From assembly GCA_937907975.1 (NCBI GenBank), contig CALEQS010000051.1, positions 1 through 18,163 of the forward strand: a stretch of DNA of 18,163 bases. Reading direction: 5' to 3'. The position numbers and the translations under genes are program-made. Below the pieces are notes generated by a model. That model was given only the letters and a program-made list of their open reading frames with translations, was not told the origin of the DNA and made no database searches. The first letter of the stretch is position 1. Each line of letters starts with the position of its first letter. Shown here piece by piece: positions 6,544-13,196 of this stretch. This DNA comes from an uncultured Clostridia bacterium (GTDB taxonomy: Bacteria; Bacillota; Clostridia; Oscillospirales; Oscillospiraceae).

Positions 6544-7746
6544 TTATTTTGCGGTAACGGTCCAGATGCCGCCGTTCTCGGTCACGGTACAGGCATCCGA
6601 GTTCACATAAATACTGGGGTCAAAGTTGTAGGTGCCGGGCAGGCAGGTGAGGAAGCCGTCGACATGGTTGCTTTCTATCGTTGAGGCTGCTCCGGTAAGA
6701 CGGATATCGCCGCTGAGGGTGATTTTTATATTCTCCGACCCCCAATAGGCAAAGAATCCCGTGTGTGCTGATTCGATCGTCGTGTCCCGAATATTTAATG
6801 TACAGTTATTCTTTATAAGAAACGCATAATTTGAACCGGAGACCGACAGGCTGCAATGATCGATGTTCATCGTATAGCCGCTGCCTTCGGTTATGGCGAG
6901 GAAAGATTTCAATGTGCAGTCGGTAAGGGTCAGGGTGCTGTTGTTACACTGGAAGGGAACAAGGGAAATTCCATAGTCTGGTCCATTATCTGCGTTTATG
7001 ACACCATTTTTCAGTGTGCACGCTCCGCCGGCATCGACCTGAATGCCATAGATCTCCGCTTCAGGGTCGCTCACTCCGTCAATGATATTCAGGGTATGGC
7101 CGCCAAGATCGACGACTGCTGCCTTTCCGGCACCAATGGTGGGCACGGCAGGGGAGGAGGCTGTGTAGGAAATATCGCCGATCATATTGACGCAGTCGCC
7201 ATTCTGCATTGCGGTGAGCAGAGTGTTGGGATTAGAGGTACTGAGTGACCGCACGATGGATACGGTGATATCGCCCAGTGTGCCGCTTTCGCTGATTTTA
7301 CCGTCCACAATGCCGAATTGGACACTGCCGCTGGGCGCGGCATCGGCCGCGGTGCCCACTGCGGAAGGCAGACTCAGCGAATTCTGGTCAAATGCACCGA
7401 CAATGCCTGCATCGCTGTCAAAGCGAAAGTTGGCTATGATATCAGTGTCAGAGTGATTTGTGACCGTAATAGTTTTGGTATCTTCTGTCCACCCGGGTTT
7501 GGCGGAGCCAATATACTCATGCTTTTCTGCGTCCCAGACCGGAGCGCCGTCCAAGTAGGTGAACTCCATTGGCTCCCAGGTGATGTTGACCGAGATCTGC
7601 GAACCATTTGCGCCCTGCTCATACTGACCCGCGACATTGATCTTCGTATCAGCAGTACCGTCGTTTTCCGCGTCTGCCGCAAGTGCCGGGGCGGAAAGGC
7701 CCATCAGCAGCGCCGCCGCAAGCGCCAGTGAGAACCATCGTTTCAT
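6544..7746 (-). CDS. secreted beta-helix protein, paralogue 1
   Basis: A 400-residue exported protein. The signal peptide is 1-23 (M-K-R-W-F-S-L..., cleavage after A-L-A). The N-terminal domain (about 25-165) closely follows the downstream paralogue: M-E-F-T-Y-L-D-G, W-D-A-E-K-H-E-Y, I-T-V-T-N-H-S-D-T, G-I-V-G-A-F-D. The following part (about 175-375) is a right-handed beta-helix with rungs such as V-D-L-G-G-H-T-L, L-T-L-T-D-C-T-L and L-N-I-R-D-T-T-I, about 50 residues longer than in the paralogue. It ends with the shared G-T-Y-N-F-D-P-S-I-Y-V ... G-G-I-W-T-V motif, seen in many Clostridial beta-helix surface proteins (family knowledge). AGGAGGG (7754-7760) sits 7 nt before ATG and directly abuts the stop of the gene upstream, so translation is probably coupled. 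No anchor signal is present; it may bind its membrane neighbours. Confidence 0.85.
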   Translation of the reverse strand: MKRWFSLALAAALLMGLSAPALAADAENDGTADTKINVAGQYEQGANGSQISVNITWEPMEFTYLDGAPVWDAEKHEYIGSAKPGWTEDTKTITVTNHSDTDIIANFRFDSDAGIVGAFDQNSLSLPSAVGTAADAAPSGSVQFGIVDGKISESGTLGDITVSIVRSLSTSNPNTLLTAMQNGDCVNMIGDISYTASSPAVPTIGAGKAAVVDLGGHTLNIIDGVSDPEAEIYGIQVDAGGACTLKNGVINADNGPDYGISLVPFQCNNSTLTLTDCTLKSFLAITEGSGYTMNIDHCSLSVSGSNYAFLIKNNCTLNIRDTTIESAHTGFFAYWGSENIKITLSGDIRLTGAASTIESNHVDGFLTCLPGTYNFDPSIYVNSDACTVTENGGIWTVTAK

Positions 7747-7761
7747 TTGGTATCCCTCCTT

Positions 7762-8298
7762 TTACGATTGAACGGTCACGGTGATCTGTGCAAGCGTGTC
7801 TACCATTGCTTTCTCGCCGCTCTCCGGGTCATAGCTCAGGATGCGGAAATCGGCGTCTGTATAGGTGCCTTCCGAAAGGGTGTCCGCGGCGCCCGCCAGC
7901 AGGGGCAGCGTCTGAAGCTGACTGCCGGGCAGAATGAGCCCGGACTGTGCAATGACAATGCCTTCTACCTCTACACACAGCACAATGTTCTGCGTGGAGC
8001 TGGATGGATGGGTGTACTGAAACTGTACCTCGCCACTGGACAGGCTGACAGTCACCGCGCTGGAATACGCGATGCTGATCCCGCCGCCTCCAGCCGGGAC
8101 ATCCAGCTTTGTGCCGCTGTCTTTTGCCGGTTCGGCGTTTTCCTCCAGTTCCGGTGCAGCATAGTCCGGTTCCGGGGCCGGCGCCGGTCGGCGAAAGAAT
8201 ACGGCCCAGATCGTTACGGCAAGGCAGATCACGATCCCCACGCTCAGCAGGATGATCAGCAGTTTATTCCTTTGCTCTCTGGCATTGCGCTCTTCCAT
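7762..8298 (-). CDS. membrane-anchored small protein, first gene of the secreted-protein operon
   Basis: A 178-residue protein: charged N-terminus (M-E-E-R-N-A-R-E-Q-R), one transmembrane segment (about 13-35), a Pro/Glu-rich linker (38-65) and a beta-rich outer domain with Q-Y-T-H-P-S-S-S-T-Q-N, S-G-L-I-L-P-G and L-S-Y-D-P-E. The last two motifs also occur in the operon's last gene, so the two anchored proteins are a distant pair. The start is supported by AAGGGG close upstream. It lies directly behind the operon promoter, and its stop is 15 nt before the next ATG. The order anchor, secreted, secreted, anchor suggests an envelope complex or fibre with membrane partners, which is inference; no named family is recognised. 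Confidence 0.78.
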   Translation of the reverse strand: MEERNAREQRNKLLIILLSVGIVICLAVTIWAVFFRRPAPAPEPDYAAPELEENAEPAKDSGTKLDVPAGGGGISIAYSSAVTVSLSSGEVQFQYTHPSSSTQNIVLCVEVEGIVIAQSGLILPGSQLQTLPLLAGAADTLSEGTYTDADFRILSYDPESGEKAMVDTLAQITVTVQS

Positions 8299-8330
8299 TG
8301 CGACCCCTTCCTTCTATATTTTATTTTAAG

Positions 8331-8378
8331 TAAACGCTTGTTTATTTATAAAATAGCATAACTTCCCTGCTTTGGCAA
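8331..8378 (-). promoter_or_regulatory. promoter and operator of the secreted-protein operon
   Basis: Reading minus: -35 TTGCCA (8373-8378), a 17-nt spacer and -10 TATTTT (8350-8355). Immediately downstream is a perfect palindrome TAAAC-GCTT-GTTTA (8331-8344). The segment from 8385 down to 8335 aligns without gaps to the tetR promoter (38 of 51 identical), with conserved blocks over the -35 (CTACTTGC) and over and past the -10 (TATTTTNTAANTAAACAA). Shared control by the TetR-type protein is the simplest reading. Confidence 0.75.
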
Positions 8379-8403
8379 GTAGTAAATCAGAAAAATTTCC
8401 ACG

Positions 8404-8436
8404 AAAAAAGCCCGGGAGAGGGGAGACCTCTTCCGG
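8404..8436 (-). terminator. Rho-independent terminator of tetR
   Basis: A 10-bp stem with one mismatch (8412-8421 with 8427-8436) is followed on minus by six T (8404-8409). It ends the tetR transcript before the operon promoter, so tetR and the secreted-protein operon are separate transcription units. Confidence 0.8.
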
Positions 8437-8470
8437 ACCTTTTACTAAGGTTGTGAAGTTCAGGGGAGAC

Positions 8471-9055
8471 TTATTTGTGCTCCAGATATCTTTCGTGGAA
8501 CAGCAGGAACGCCTGCTTCAGGACTTCCAGCTGGCTTTTGAGGTAGTATTCGTCCTCAAACATGGCATAATGGACACTGGCGCGGATCAGTATGAAGATC
8601 AGCGGTGTTGTGATCGTGTAGGGAATGCCGATTTTTGGCTCCAGCTGTTTTGCATACTCTGTGTAGCGCTCGTTGACGCCCTCAAAGAATTTTTTCCCGT
8701 ATTCAATATACTTTGGGTGAGTATAGACCTGATACATCAGCCGGTATTTTTTTCCGTGTTTTTTCGCCGTCCAGTAGGGGATCTCTTCAATAAACCGCAT
8801 GGCGTCCTCTGGATCGGTGGGGGCCAGAGCCATGAAGTCATCTTCTACCTTGGACATACAGTAGGCGGTGGACTGAATAATCAGATCGTCCAGATTTTCA
8901 AAATACTGATAGAGTGTGGCCACGTTGCAGCCGCATGCCTCCGCGACTGCTTTTACGCCGACGCCGTTCAGACCGTTTTCAGCATAGCAGTCATAGCTTT
9001 TTTCCATGATCTCGATTTTTTTGGCCTGTCGGGCCTCCTCGTTTACTGTACGCAA
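8471..9055 (-). CDS. TetR-family transcriptional regulator
   Basis: A 194-residue protein. The N-terminal HTH is typical: a helix with I-M-E-K-S-Y-D-C-Y-A-E-N-G-L, then V-K-A-V-A-E-A-C-G-C-N-V-A-T-L-Y-Q-Y-F-E-N, the TetR recognition helix; the rest (about 70-194) is an all-helical ligand and dimer domain with many aromatic residues. The frame is open far upstream, but the promoter at 9095-9123 lies inside that extension, so the start must be downstream. TTG 9053-9055 follows AGAGAGG at an 8-nt spacing; ATG 9080-9082 is the alternative but would leave almost no leader. Its promoter closely resembles that of the operon behind it, so autoregulation and control of the operon are likely. The ligand is unknown. 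Confidence 0.9.
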   Translation of the reverse strand: MRTVNEEARQAKKIEIMEKSYDCYAENGLNGVGVKAVAEACGCNVATLYQYFENLDDLIIQSTAYCMSKVEDDFMALAPTDPEDAMRFIEEIPYWTAKKHGKKYRLMYQVYTHPKYIEYGKKFFEGVNERYTEYAKQLEPKIGIPYTITTPLIFILIRASVHYAMFEDEYYLKSQLEVLKQAFLLFHERYLEHK

Positions 9056-9075
9056 TGCTTTTTCCTCTCTTTTTC

Positions 9076-9123
9076 CTAGCATTTGTTTAATTACAAAATA
9101 ACGCAATGTTCTTGATTTTGCAA
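9076..9123 (-). promoter_or_regulatory. tetR promoter with operator-like element
   Basis: Reading minus: -35 TTGCAA (9118-9123), a 17-nt spacer and -10 TATTTT (9095-9100), then TAATTAAACAAATGCTAG. The last part resembles the palindrome TAAAC-N4-GTTTA of the operon promoter, with one good half (GTTTA on plus, 9085-9089) and one poor half. It is probably the autoregulatory site, weaker than that of the operon. The 379 bases between tetR and the next gene (9056-9434) otherwise hold the divergent promoter and a short palindrome; 9124-9280 shows nothing else I recognise except a TCGGCAAT repeat near 9247 and 9270. Confidence 0.65.
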
Positions 9124-9281
9124 GTAGAAAATCGGTAAAGACCGGAACTGTGTGGACGCCGGCAACAGATCTGTCCAAGGAAAGAGCTGCGGCACACCTC
9201 GGGGGATGGGAGCCGCGATGTTTACGCATCATCTTTTGAGGAAATTTCGGCAATGACGGGAAAGAATCCTCGGCAATTTGC

Positions 9282-9310
9282 TTGAACTTGGAAGGAATTT
9301 TTGCTACTAT
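9282..9310 (+). promoter_or_regulatory. promoter upstream of the gene-fragment cluster
   Basis: A -35 TTGAAC (9282-9287), a 17-nt spacer and a -10 TACTAT (9305-9310) on plus. It would give a leader of about 118 nt before ATG 9435, containing a 4-bp hairpin (CGCA-GAGA-TGCG, about 9349-9360) and a palindrome at 9381-9396. Confidence 0.65.
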
Positions 9311-9380
9311 ATATTAAAAGAGAAACAAGATTTGGCATGAACAAAAAATCGCAGAGATGCGGCTTTCTTAAAATGCATAA

Positions 9381-9396
9381 GTTAGTTATATCTAAC
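9381..9396. promoter_or_regulatory. 16-bp palindrome GTTAG-N-TATA-N-CTAAC in the leader
   Basis: GTTAG and CTAAC flank a TATA core with only two non-symmetric positions. It lies 38 nt before the start codon. The TTAG...CTAA form is reminiscent of DtxR/IdeR-family metal-regulator boxes, but the match is partial, so this is a suggestion only. Confidence 0.4.
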
Positions 9397-9434
9397 CAAA
9401 AGAAAACACCTCATCGGATCGGAAAGGGGAATGT

Positions 9435-9808
9435 ATGAGGGACAGGAAAATGCAGTTTGACCGCAGCTGTCATGTGCTGTACTCCAAGCCGTGCAAAAAG
9501 GAGATTCTTGCGAAGATCGCCCTGCACTATCCGACATCAGAACGGGAAGCGGTCTGGGATCGGGTGCAGCGGCAGTATGTGGATTTCCTTGCTGACTGGC
9601 GTACCGATCTGGGTGGAAAAAAGAACTTTCATAATGGTGCGGGCGGTACTTATGACTGCATTGCCATCATGAGCTATTACGTTGTGTGCAGAGCAGTCAC
9701 TTCCTTCCGGGGGATCGAGGAAATAGAGGAAAAGCTCATTCTGCCCGCGTTCCGCAGACTGAAGTTTGTGGACTGCAATAAGCCGTTTTGGCGGAATCTG
9801 CTGTATTC
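9435..9808 (+). pseudogene. N-terminal half of an amino-thiazoline-carboxylate-hydrolase-like protein
   Basis: About 125 residues resemble the L-2-amino-thiazoline-4-carboxylic acid hydrolase family: an N-terminal helical part (E-I-L-A-K-I-A-L-H-Y-P), D-L-G-G-K-K-N-F-H-N-G-A-G-G-T-Y-D, a helical I-M-S-Y-Y-V-V-C-R segment and F-V-D-C-N-K-P-F-W-R-N-L-L-Y. The family normally runs to about 200-230 residues with a Cys-rich C-terminus, which is missing. After L-L-Y the frame only yields the off-frame reading of a GGDEF tail and stops at 9866. ATG 9435 follows GGAAAGGGGA; ATG 9450 in the same frame is possible. Family members often have unclear substrates, and an intact copy would be needed for activity. 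Confidence 0.6.
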
Positions 9809-10002
9809 AGGAAAAGGTCGACGCGATGAACCAGCTGCTGGAAAAGCAGGCCGGCATGATGCCTAAGGTATCCCTCAGTGTCGGTGTTGCCTTCTCGGAT
9901 CGCAAGGGTCCCACTGGCACCATCTTTCAGGATGCCGATCAGGCGCGCTATGACCGCAAAGAGCATGGCAAGTGCGGCTGCACATTCTACAAACACAAGT
10001 GA
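9809..10002 (+). pseudogene. C-terminal remnant of a GGDEF (diguanylate cyclase) domain
   Basis: In the frame ending at TGA 10000-10002 about 63 residues are recognisable: Q-E-K-V-D-A-M-N-Q-L-L-E-K-Q, then K-V-S-L-S-V-G-V-A-F-S-D-R, I-F-Q-D-A-D-Q-A-R-Y and K-E-H-G-K-C-G-C-T-F-Y. This is the last third of a GGDEF domain (the S-x-G-V-A strand and the D-A-D-x-A-x-Y helix). The catalytic GG[DE]EF loop and everything before it are lost. The fragment is joined directly to the preceding one in a different frame and has no ribosome site, so no functional cyclase is made. Confidence 0.75.
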
Positions 10003-10003
10003 C

Positions 10004-10429
10004 TTGAATAACACCCGCCCGGTGCAGTCTGACAGGGACTGCATCGGGCGGATGCTTCAGGAGGATATGGCGGGTGAGCTGGCACAGGGCAACTATGTGA
10101 TCTGCGGCGGCGATTGCAACCACAACCTGCTGGTCGCTGAGGACGAGACGGACGCCGAGAGCTGGGCCTATCCTTTCCCGCGCAGCTACCTGCCGGAGAA
10201 AATGGATTTTTGCCTAGATCTGTTGGACGATGCCCAGCGTGCGGCATTGGCACCTACTACCCGCAACGCGGACATTCCCCATGATCCGGAGCAGAGCCTG
10301 TGCCTGACCGTGGACGGCTTTATCATTTCAGACAATATTGAGCTGGTGGATTATTCCACTGTGGATACAGGATTCCTGTGGTCCGATCATAACCCGGTTC
10401 AACTGACTTTCCGTCTGCTGGATCGGTGA
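10004..10429 (+). pseudogene. C-terminal half of an endonuclease/exonuclease/phosphatase-family protein
   Basis: The frame ending at TGA 10427-10429 reads through L-A-Q-G-N-Y-V-I-C-G-G-D-C-N-H, W-A-Y-P-F-P-R-S-Y-L-P-E-K-M, L-T-V-D-G-F-I-I-S-D-N and F-L-W-S-D-H-N-P-V. G-G-D-x-N-H and S-D-H-N-P-V are the C-terminal catalytic motifs of the EEP fold (DNase I/exonuclease III/phosphodiesterase). Here the first has Cys where Phe or Trp is usual. The N-terminal half with the first catalytic Asn and Glu is absent and there is no start codon near 10004, so this is a remnant. It begins right after the GGDEF remnant's stop. A strong hairpin terminator follows. Confidence 0.75.
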
Positions 10430-10433
10430 GCTT

Positions 10434-10478
10434 CAGCGTCGGCGCATTCAGCATGGATGCGCCGGCGCTGACCGTTTT
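10434..10478 (+). terminator. Rho-independent terminator after the gene fragments
   Basis: CAGCG-T-CGGCGCAT (10434-10447) pairs with ATGCGCCG-G-CGCTG (10457-10470) around a short loop, followed by ACCGTTTTGT. The stem is long and GC-rich. It ends the fragment cluster four bases after the last stop. Confidence 0.8.
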
Positions 10479-10509
10479 GTGCCTGATACGCGAAGAATAG
10501 GCGTCAGGG

Positions 10510-10538
10510 TGGACATTTGGCGGAAAATCGTGTATAGT
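10510..10538 (+). promoter_or_regulatory. promoter of the glycosyltransferase gene
   Basis: A -35 TGGACA (10510-10515), a 17-nt spacer and a -10 TATAGT (10533-10538) lie about 40 nt before the start codon, so the gene is transcribed alone. Confidence 0.7.
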
Positions 10539-10578
10539 GGGCAGGTAAAAGAGGCATCATTAAGTGAGGTTCTGTTTC

Positions 10579-13077
10579 ATGAAGCATAAGGTATACTTTG
10601 ATTCCAAACTTTACCGACTGCGTGCGGTCGGAGATTATTTTCGGCTGAGCGGCTGGTACATAGATGAGAGCGGCAAACCTGCTGAATTTTCCGTGGCAGT
10701 GGACGGAACTGCTGTGCCTGTGACCGTAAAGCGCATTGCCCGGGACGATGTAAAGAACCGTTTTTCATGGTGGAAGGGCGGCGCTGACTGCGGCTTTACC
10801 ATGCGTATTGAAAGCGGAAAATGTGAACAGCTGGCCGACTCGCTGGAAGTGTGGGCGCAGACAAGTGCCGGCTGTGAATGCATTTTGAAGCTGGGACAGG
10901 CGGAGCTTGCCAAACTGGCGGATCGGCGCACTGTGCTGAGTCTGATAGAGTCCGCAGTCATTGATCAGGGGAAGATCACGGTACAGGGCTGGGCAGATAC
11001 CTGTCTTGCCGGCGAGACCGTGCAGTTTGAAGTGACAGACAGCCATGGCACACCGGTGGAGTTCCAGCAGACATGGATTCTGCGTGAGGACGTGGTGGAT
11101 GCCCAGCTTATCGAATCGGACAATACGCACTGTGGGTTTGCGGTTTCCTTCCAGTACCTGGAGCAGGAGCACTACCAGCTCATTCTGAAGGACAGCCAGA
11201 ACAGCGCTGCGATCCCTCTGGTTCCCGATCAGCTGCGCAGAGAGCAGAAGAAAAAGTCCCAGAAGGGCTTCGTATCTGCGTGCCTGCACAATCTGACGCC
11301 GCATAATGTGGCGCGGGCGATGGATTATGTGGTGCACCACGGCTTCCGGGGCTTGAAGGAGCATATCACCTCCCGGCTCAGTACCCGCGGCATTCCTTAT
11401 GGAACATGGTATGCCACCCATAAGGTGACGGAGGAGGAGCTGGAGCAGCAGCGCCAGACCAAGCTGGAATATGAGCCGAAGATCAGCATTGTAGTGCCCA
11501 CTTACCGCACCCCGATCAACTTCCTGAAAGAGATGATCGAGTCTGTTCAGGCGCAGACCTATCCCAACTGGGAGCTGTGCCTGGGGGACGGAAGCGAGGG
11601 AGACGAGGCGCTGGAGCGTACCGTCCGGGAGTATGCCTCGGCGGATTCCAGAGTGAAGTTCAAGGTGCTGGAGAAAAACCTGGGCATTGCGGGCAACACC
11701 AATGGTGCGCTGGAGCTGGCCACCGGCGATTTTGTCGGTCTGCTGGATCACGATGACATTCTTGCACCTAACTGCCTGTTTGAGGTGGCCAAGGCGCTGA
11801 ATGAAGATGATTACGATGTGCTCTACACCGACGAGGACAAGGTGTCCGGCAATCTGTCGGAGCACAATGATCCTAACTTTAAGCCAGACTACAACCCGGA
11901 TCTGCTGTGCTCCCATAACTACATCACGCACTTCTTTGCCGTCCGTAAGTCGATCGTGGATAAGATCAAAGGCTTCCGCAGCGAGTTTGACGGCAGCCAG
12001 GACTATGATTTCATTTTCCGCTGCATCGAGAACTCCAACGGAAAGATCAAGCATATTCCCAAGATCCTGTATCACTGGCGCATTCACGGCAACTCTGTTG
12101 CCGGAGATCCGGCCAGCAAGATGTATGCCTATGAGGCGGGCCGAAAGGCCATTGAAGAGCACCTGAAGCGCATCGGCATTCAGGATGCCGTGGTGGAGCA
12201 TACGGAGATGTGGGGTATGTATCATGTGATCTACTCCACAAAGCCGGATCCGCTGGTCTCCATCATCATTCCCAATAAAGATCATATTGATGATTTGGAT
12301 AAGTGTGTGCAGTCCATTTACAAGCACAGCAAATACACGAATTTTGAGTTTGTCGTGGTGGAGAATAATTCCACGGAAAAGAGCACCTTTGCCTACTACG
12401 AGAAAATGCAGAAGGAGCATGATAACTTCCATGTGGTCACATGGACGGATGGCTTCAATTATTCCGCCATCAATAATTTCGGTGTCCGCCATGCGAAGGG
12501 TGAGTATCTGCTCTTCCTGAATAATGACACCGAGCTCATCAGCGAAAATGCCATCGGGGAGATGCTGGGTACCTGTATGCGTCCCGATGTGGGCATTGTG
12601 GGTGCAAAGCTCTACTTCGGCGATGATACCATTCAGCATGCCGGTGTGGTCGTTGGCCTGAGCGGCTTTGCGGGCCATGTGTTTGTGGGCTTCCCCAAGA
12701 GCTATTACGGGTTTATGATGCGCGCCCGGGTCAGCGGTGACTACAGCGCCGTCACCGCCGCCTGCATGATGGTGGACCGGAAGGCGTTTGACCGTGTGAA
12801 TGGCTTCAGCGAGGATTTTGTGGTGTCGCTGAATGACATTGACTTCTGCCTGAAGGTGCGCCAGCTCGGCCTGCTGGTGGTGTTCAACGCCTTTGCAGAG
12901 TGGCACCACTACGAGTCCAAGTCCAGAGGTTACGAGGACACCCCGGAGAAGATCGAGCGTTTCCAAGGCGAGATCGCCCGGTTCCAGGCTAAGTGGCCGG
13001 ATATTCTCAAGAACGGAGACCCCTACTACAACCCCAATTTTGGTTACTATCAGTGGCCGTTCACCCTGAAGAACTGA
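10579..13077 (+). CDS. tandem-domain family 2 glycosyltransferase
   Basis: An 832-residue cytoplasmic or membrane-associated enzyme that transfers sugars from nucleotide donors to surface glycans. ATG 10579 is chosen over GTG 10564 because GTGAGG lies 9 nt before it. Residues about 15-100 and 125-210 are two related beta modules (G-W near the start, R-x-D-V in the middle, C-G-F at the end). The first GT-A domain begins near 301 (K-I-S-I-V-V-P-T-Y-R-T), with L-D-H-D-D (389-393) as the metal-binding motif and H-W-R-I-H-G-N-S. The second begins near 558 (P-L-V-S-I-I-I-P-N-K), with N-N-D-T-E (648-652) and N-D-I-D-F-C-L-K-V-R. The family resembles RgpF/rhamnan-type wall-polysaccharide transferases; the sugar is unknown. 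The usual D-D-G-S of the first domain is D-G-S-E-G-D here, possibly changing donor binding. Confidence 0.93.
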   Translation: MKHKVYFDSKLYRLRAVGDYFRLSGWYIDESGKPAEFSVAVDGTAVPVTVKRIARDDVKNRFSWWKGGADCGFTMRIESGKCEQLADSLEVWAQTSAGCECILKLGQAELAKLADRRTVLSLIESAVIDQGKITVQGWADTCLAGETVQFEVTDSHGTPVEFQQTWILREDVVDAQLIESDNTHCGFAVSFQYLEQEHYQLILKDSQNSAAIPLVPDQLRREQKKKSQKGFVSACLHNLTPHNVARAMDYVVHHGFRGLKEHITSRLSTRGIPYGTWYATHKVTEEELEQQRQTKLEYEPKISIVVPTYRTPINFLKEMIESVQAQTYPNWELCLGDGSEGDEALERTVREYASADSRVKFKVLEKNLGIAGNTNGALELATGDFVGLLDHDDILAPNCLFEVAKALNEDDYDVLYTDEDKVSGNLSEHNDPNFKPDYNPDLLCSHNYITHFFAVRKSIVDKIKGFRSEFDGSQDYDFIFRCIENSNGKIKHIPKILYHWRIHGNSVAGDPASKMYAYEAGRKAIEEHLKRIGIQDAVVEHTEMWGMYHVIYSTKPDPLVSIIIPNKDHIDDLDKCVQSIYKHSKYTNFEFVVVENNSTEKSTFAYYEKMQKEHDNFHVVTWTDGFNYSAINNFGVRHAKGEYLLFLNNDTELISENAIGEMLGTCMRPDVGIVGAKLYFGDDTIQHAGVVVGLSGFAGHVFVGFPKSYYGFMMRARVSGDYSAVTAACMMVDRKAFDRVNGFSEDFVVSLNDIDFCLKVRQLGLLVVFNAFAEWHHYESKSRGYEDTPEKIERFQGEIARFQAKWPDILKNGDPYYNPNFGYYQWPFTLKN

Positions 13078-13094
13078 AAATATCAGAGTCAATG

Positions 13095-13123
13095 CACCGG
13101 CTGTTCCCGTTGAACAGCCGGTG
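13095..13123 (+). terminator. hairpin after the glycosyltransferase gene
   Basis: A perfect 12-bp stem (CACCGGCTGTTC 13095-13106 with 13112-13123) and a 5-nt loop are followed by TATTCT, a weak U-tract. It lies 17 nt after the glycosyltransferase stop. Confidence 0.65.
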
Positions 13124-13131
13124 TATTCTGC

Positions 13132-13172
13132 AAAAAAAGAAATGCCCGGACTGCATTGCGCAGTCCGGGCAT
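13132..13172 (-). terminator. Rho-independent terminator of the beta-helix gene
   Basis: A 13-bp perfect stem (ATGCCCGGACTGC 13142-13154 with 13160-13172) is followed on minus by TTTC and seven T (13132-13138). It ends the transcript of the large beta-helix gene 24 nt after its stop. Confidence 0.88.
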
Positions 13173-13196
13173 GATCTGTCTATTGAAAGTTAGAAG

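Noticed and set aside
5452..7746. Sortase-anchored or pilin function for the secreted beta-helix proteins
   Set aside because: No LPXTG-like motif, C-terminal hydrophobic tail or sortase gene is present.
9311..9434. c-di-GMP riboswitch in front of the GGDEF remnant
   Set aside because: The leader belongs to the hydrolase-like fragment, and I see none of the conserved riboswitch helices, only a 4-bp hairpin and a palindrome.
10765..13092. 775-codon open frame antisense to the glycosyltransferase
   Set aside because: No motif, no ribosome site; GT2 motifs on the other strand are unmistakable.
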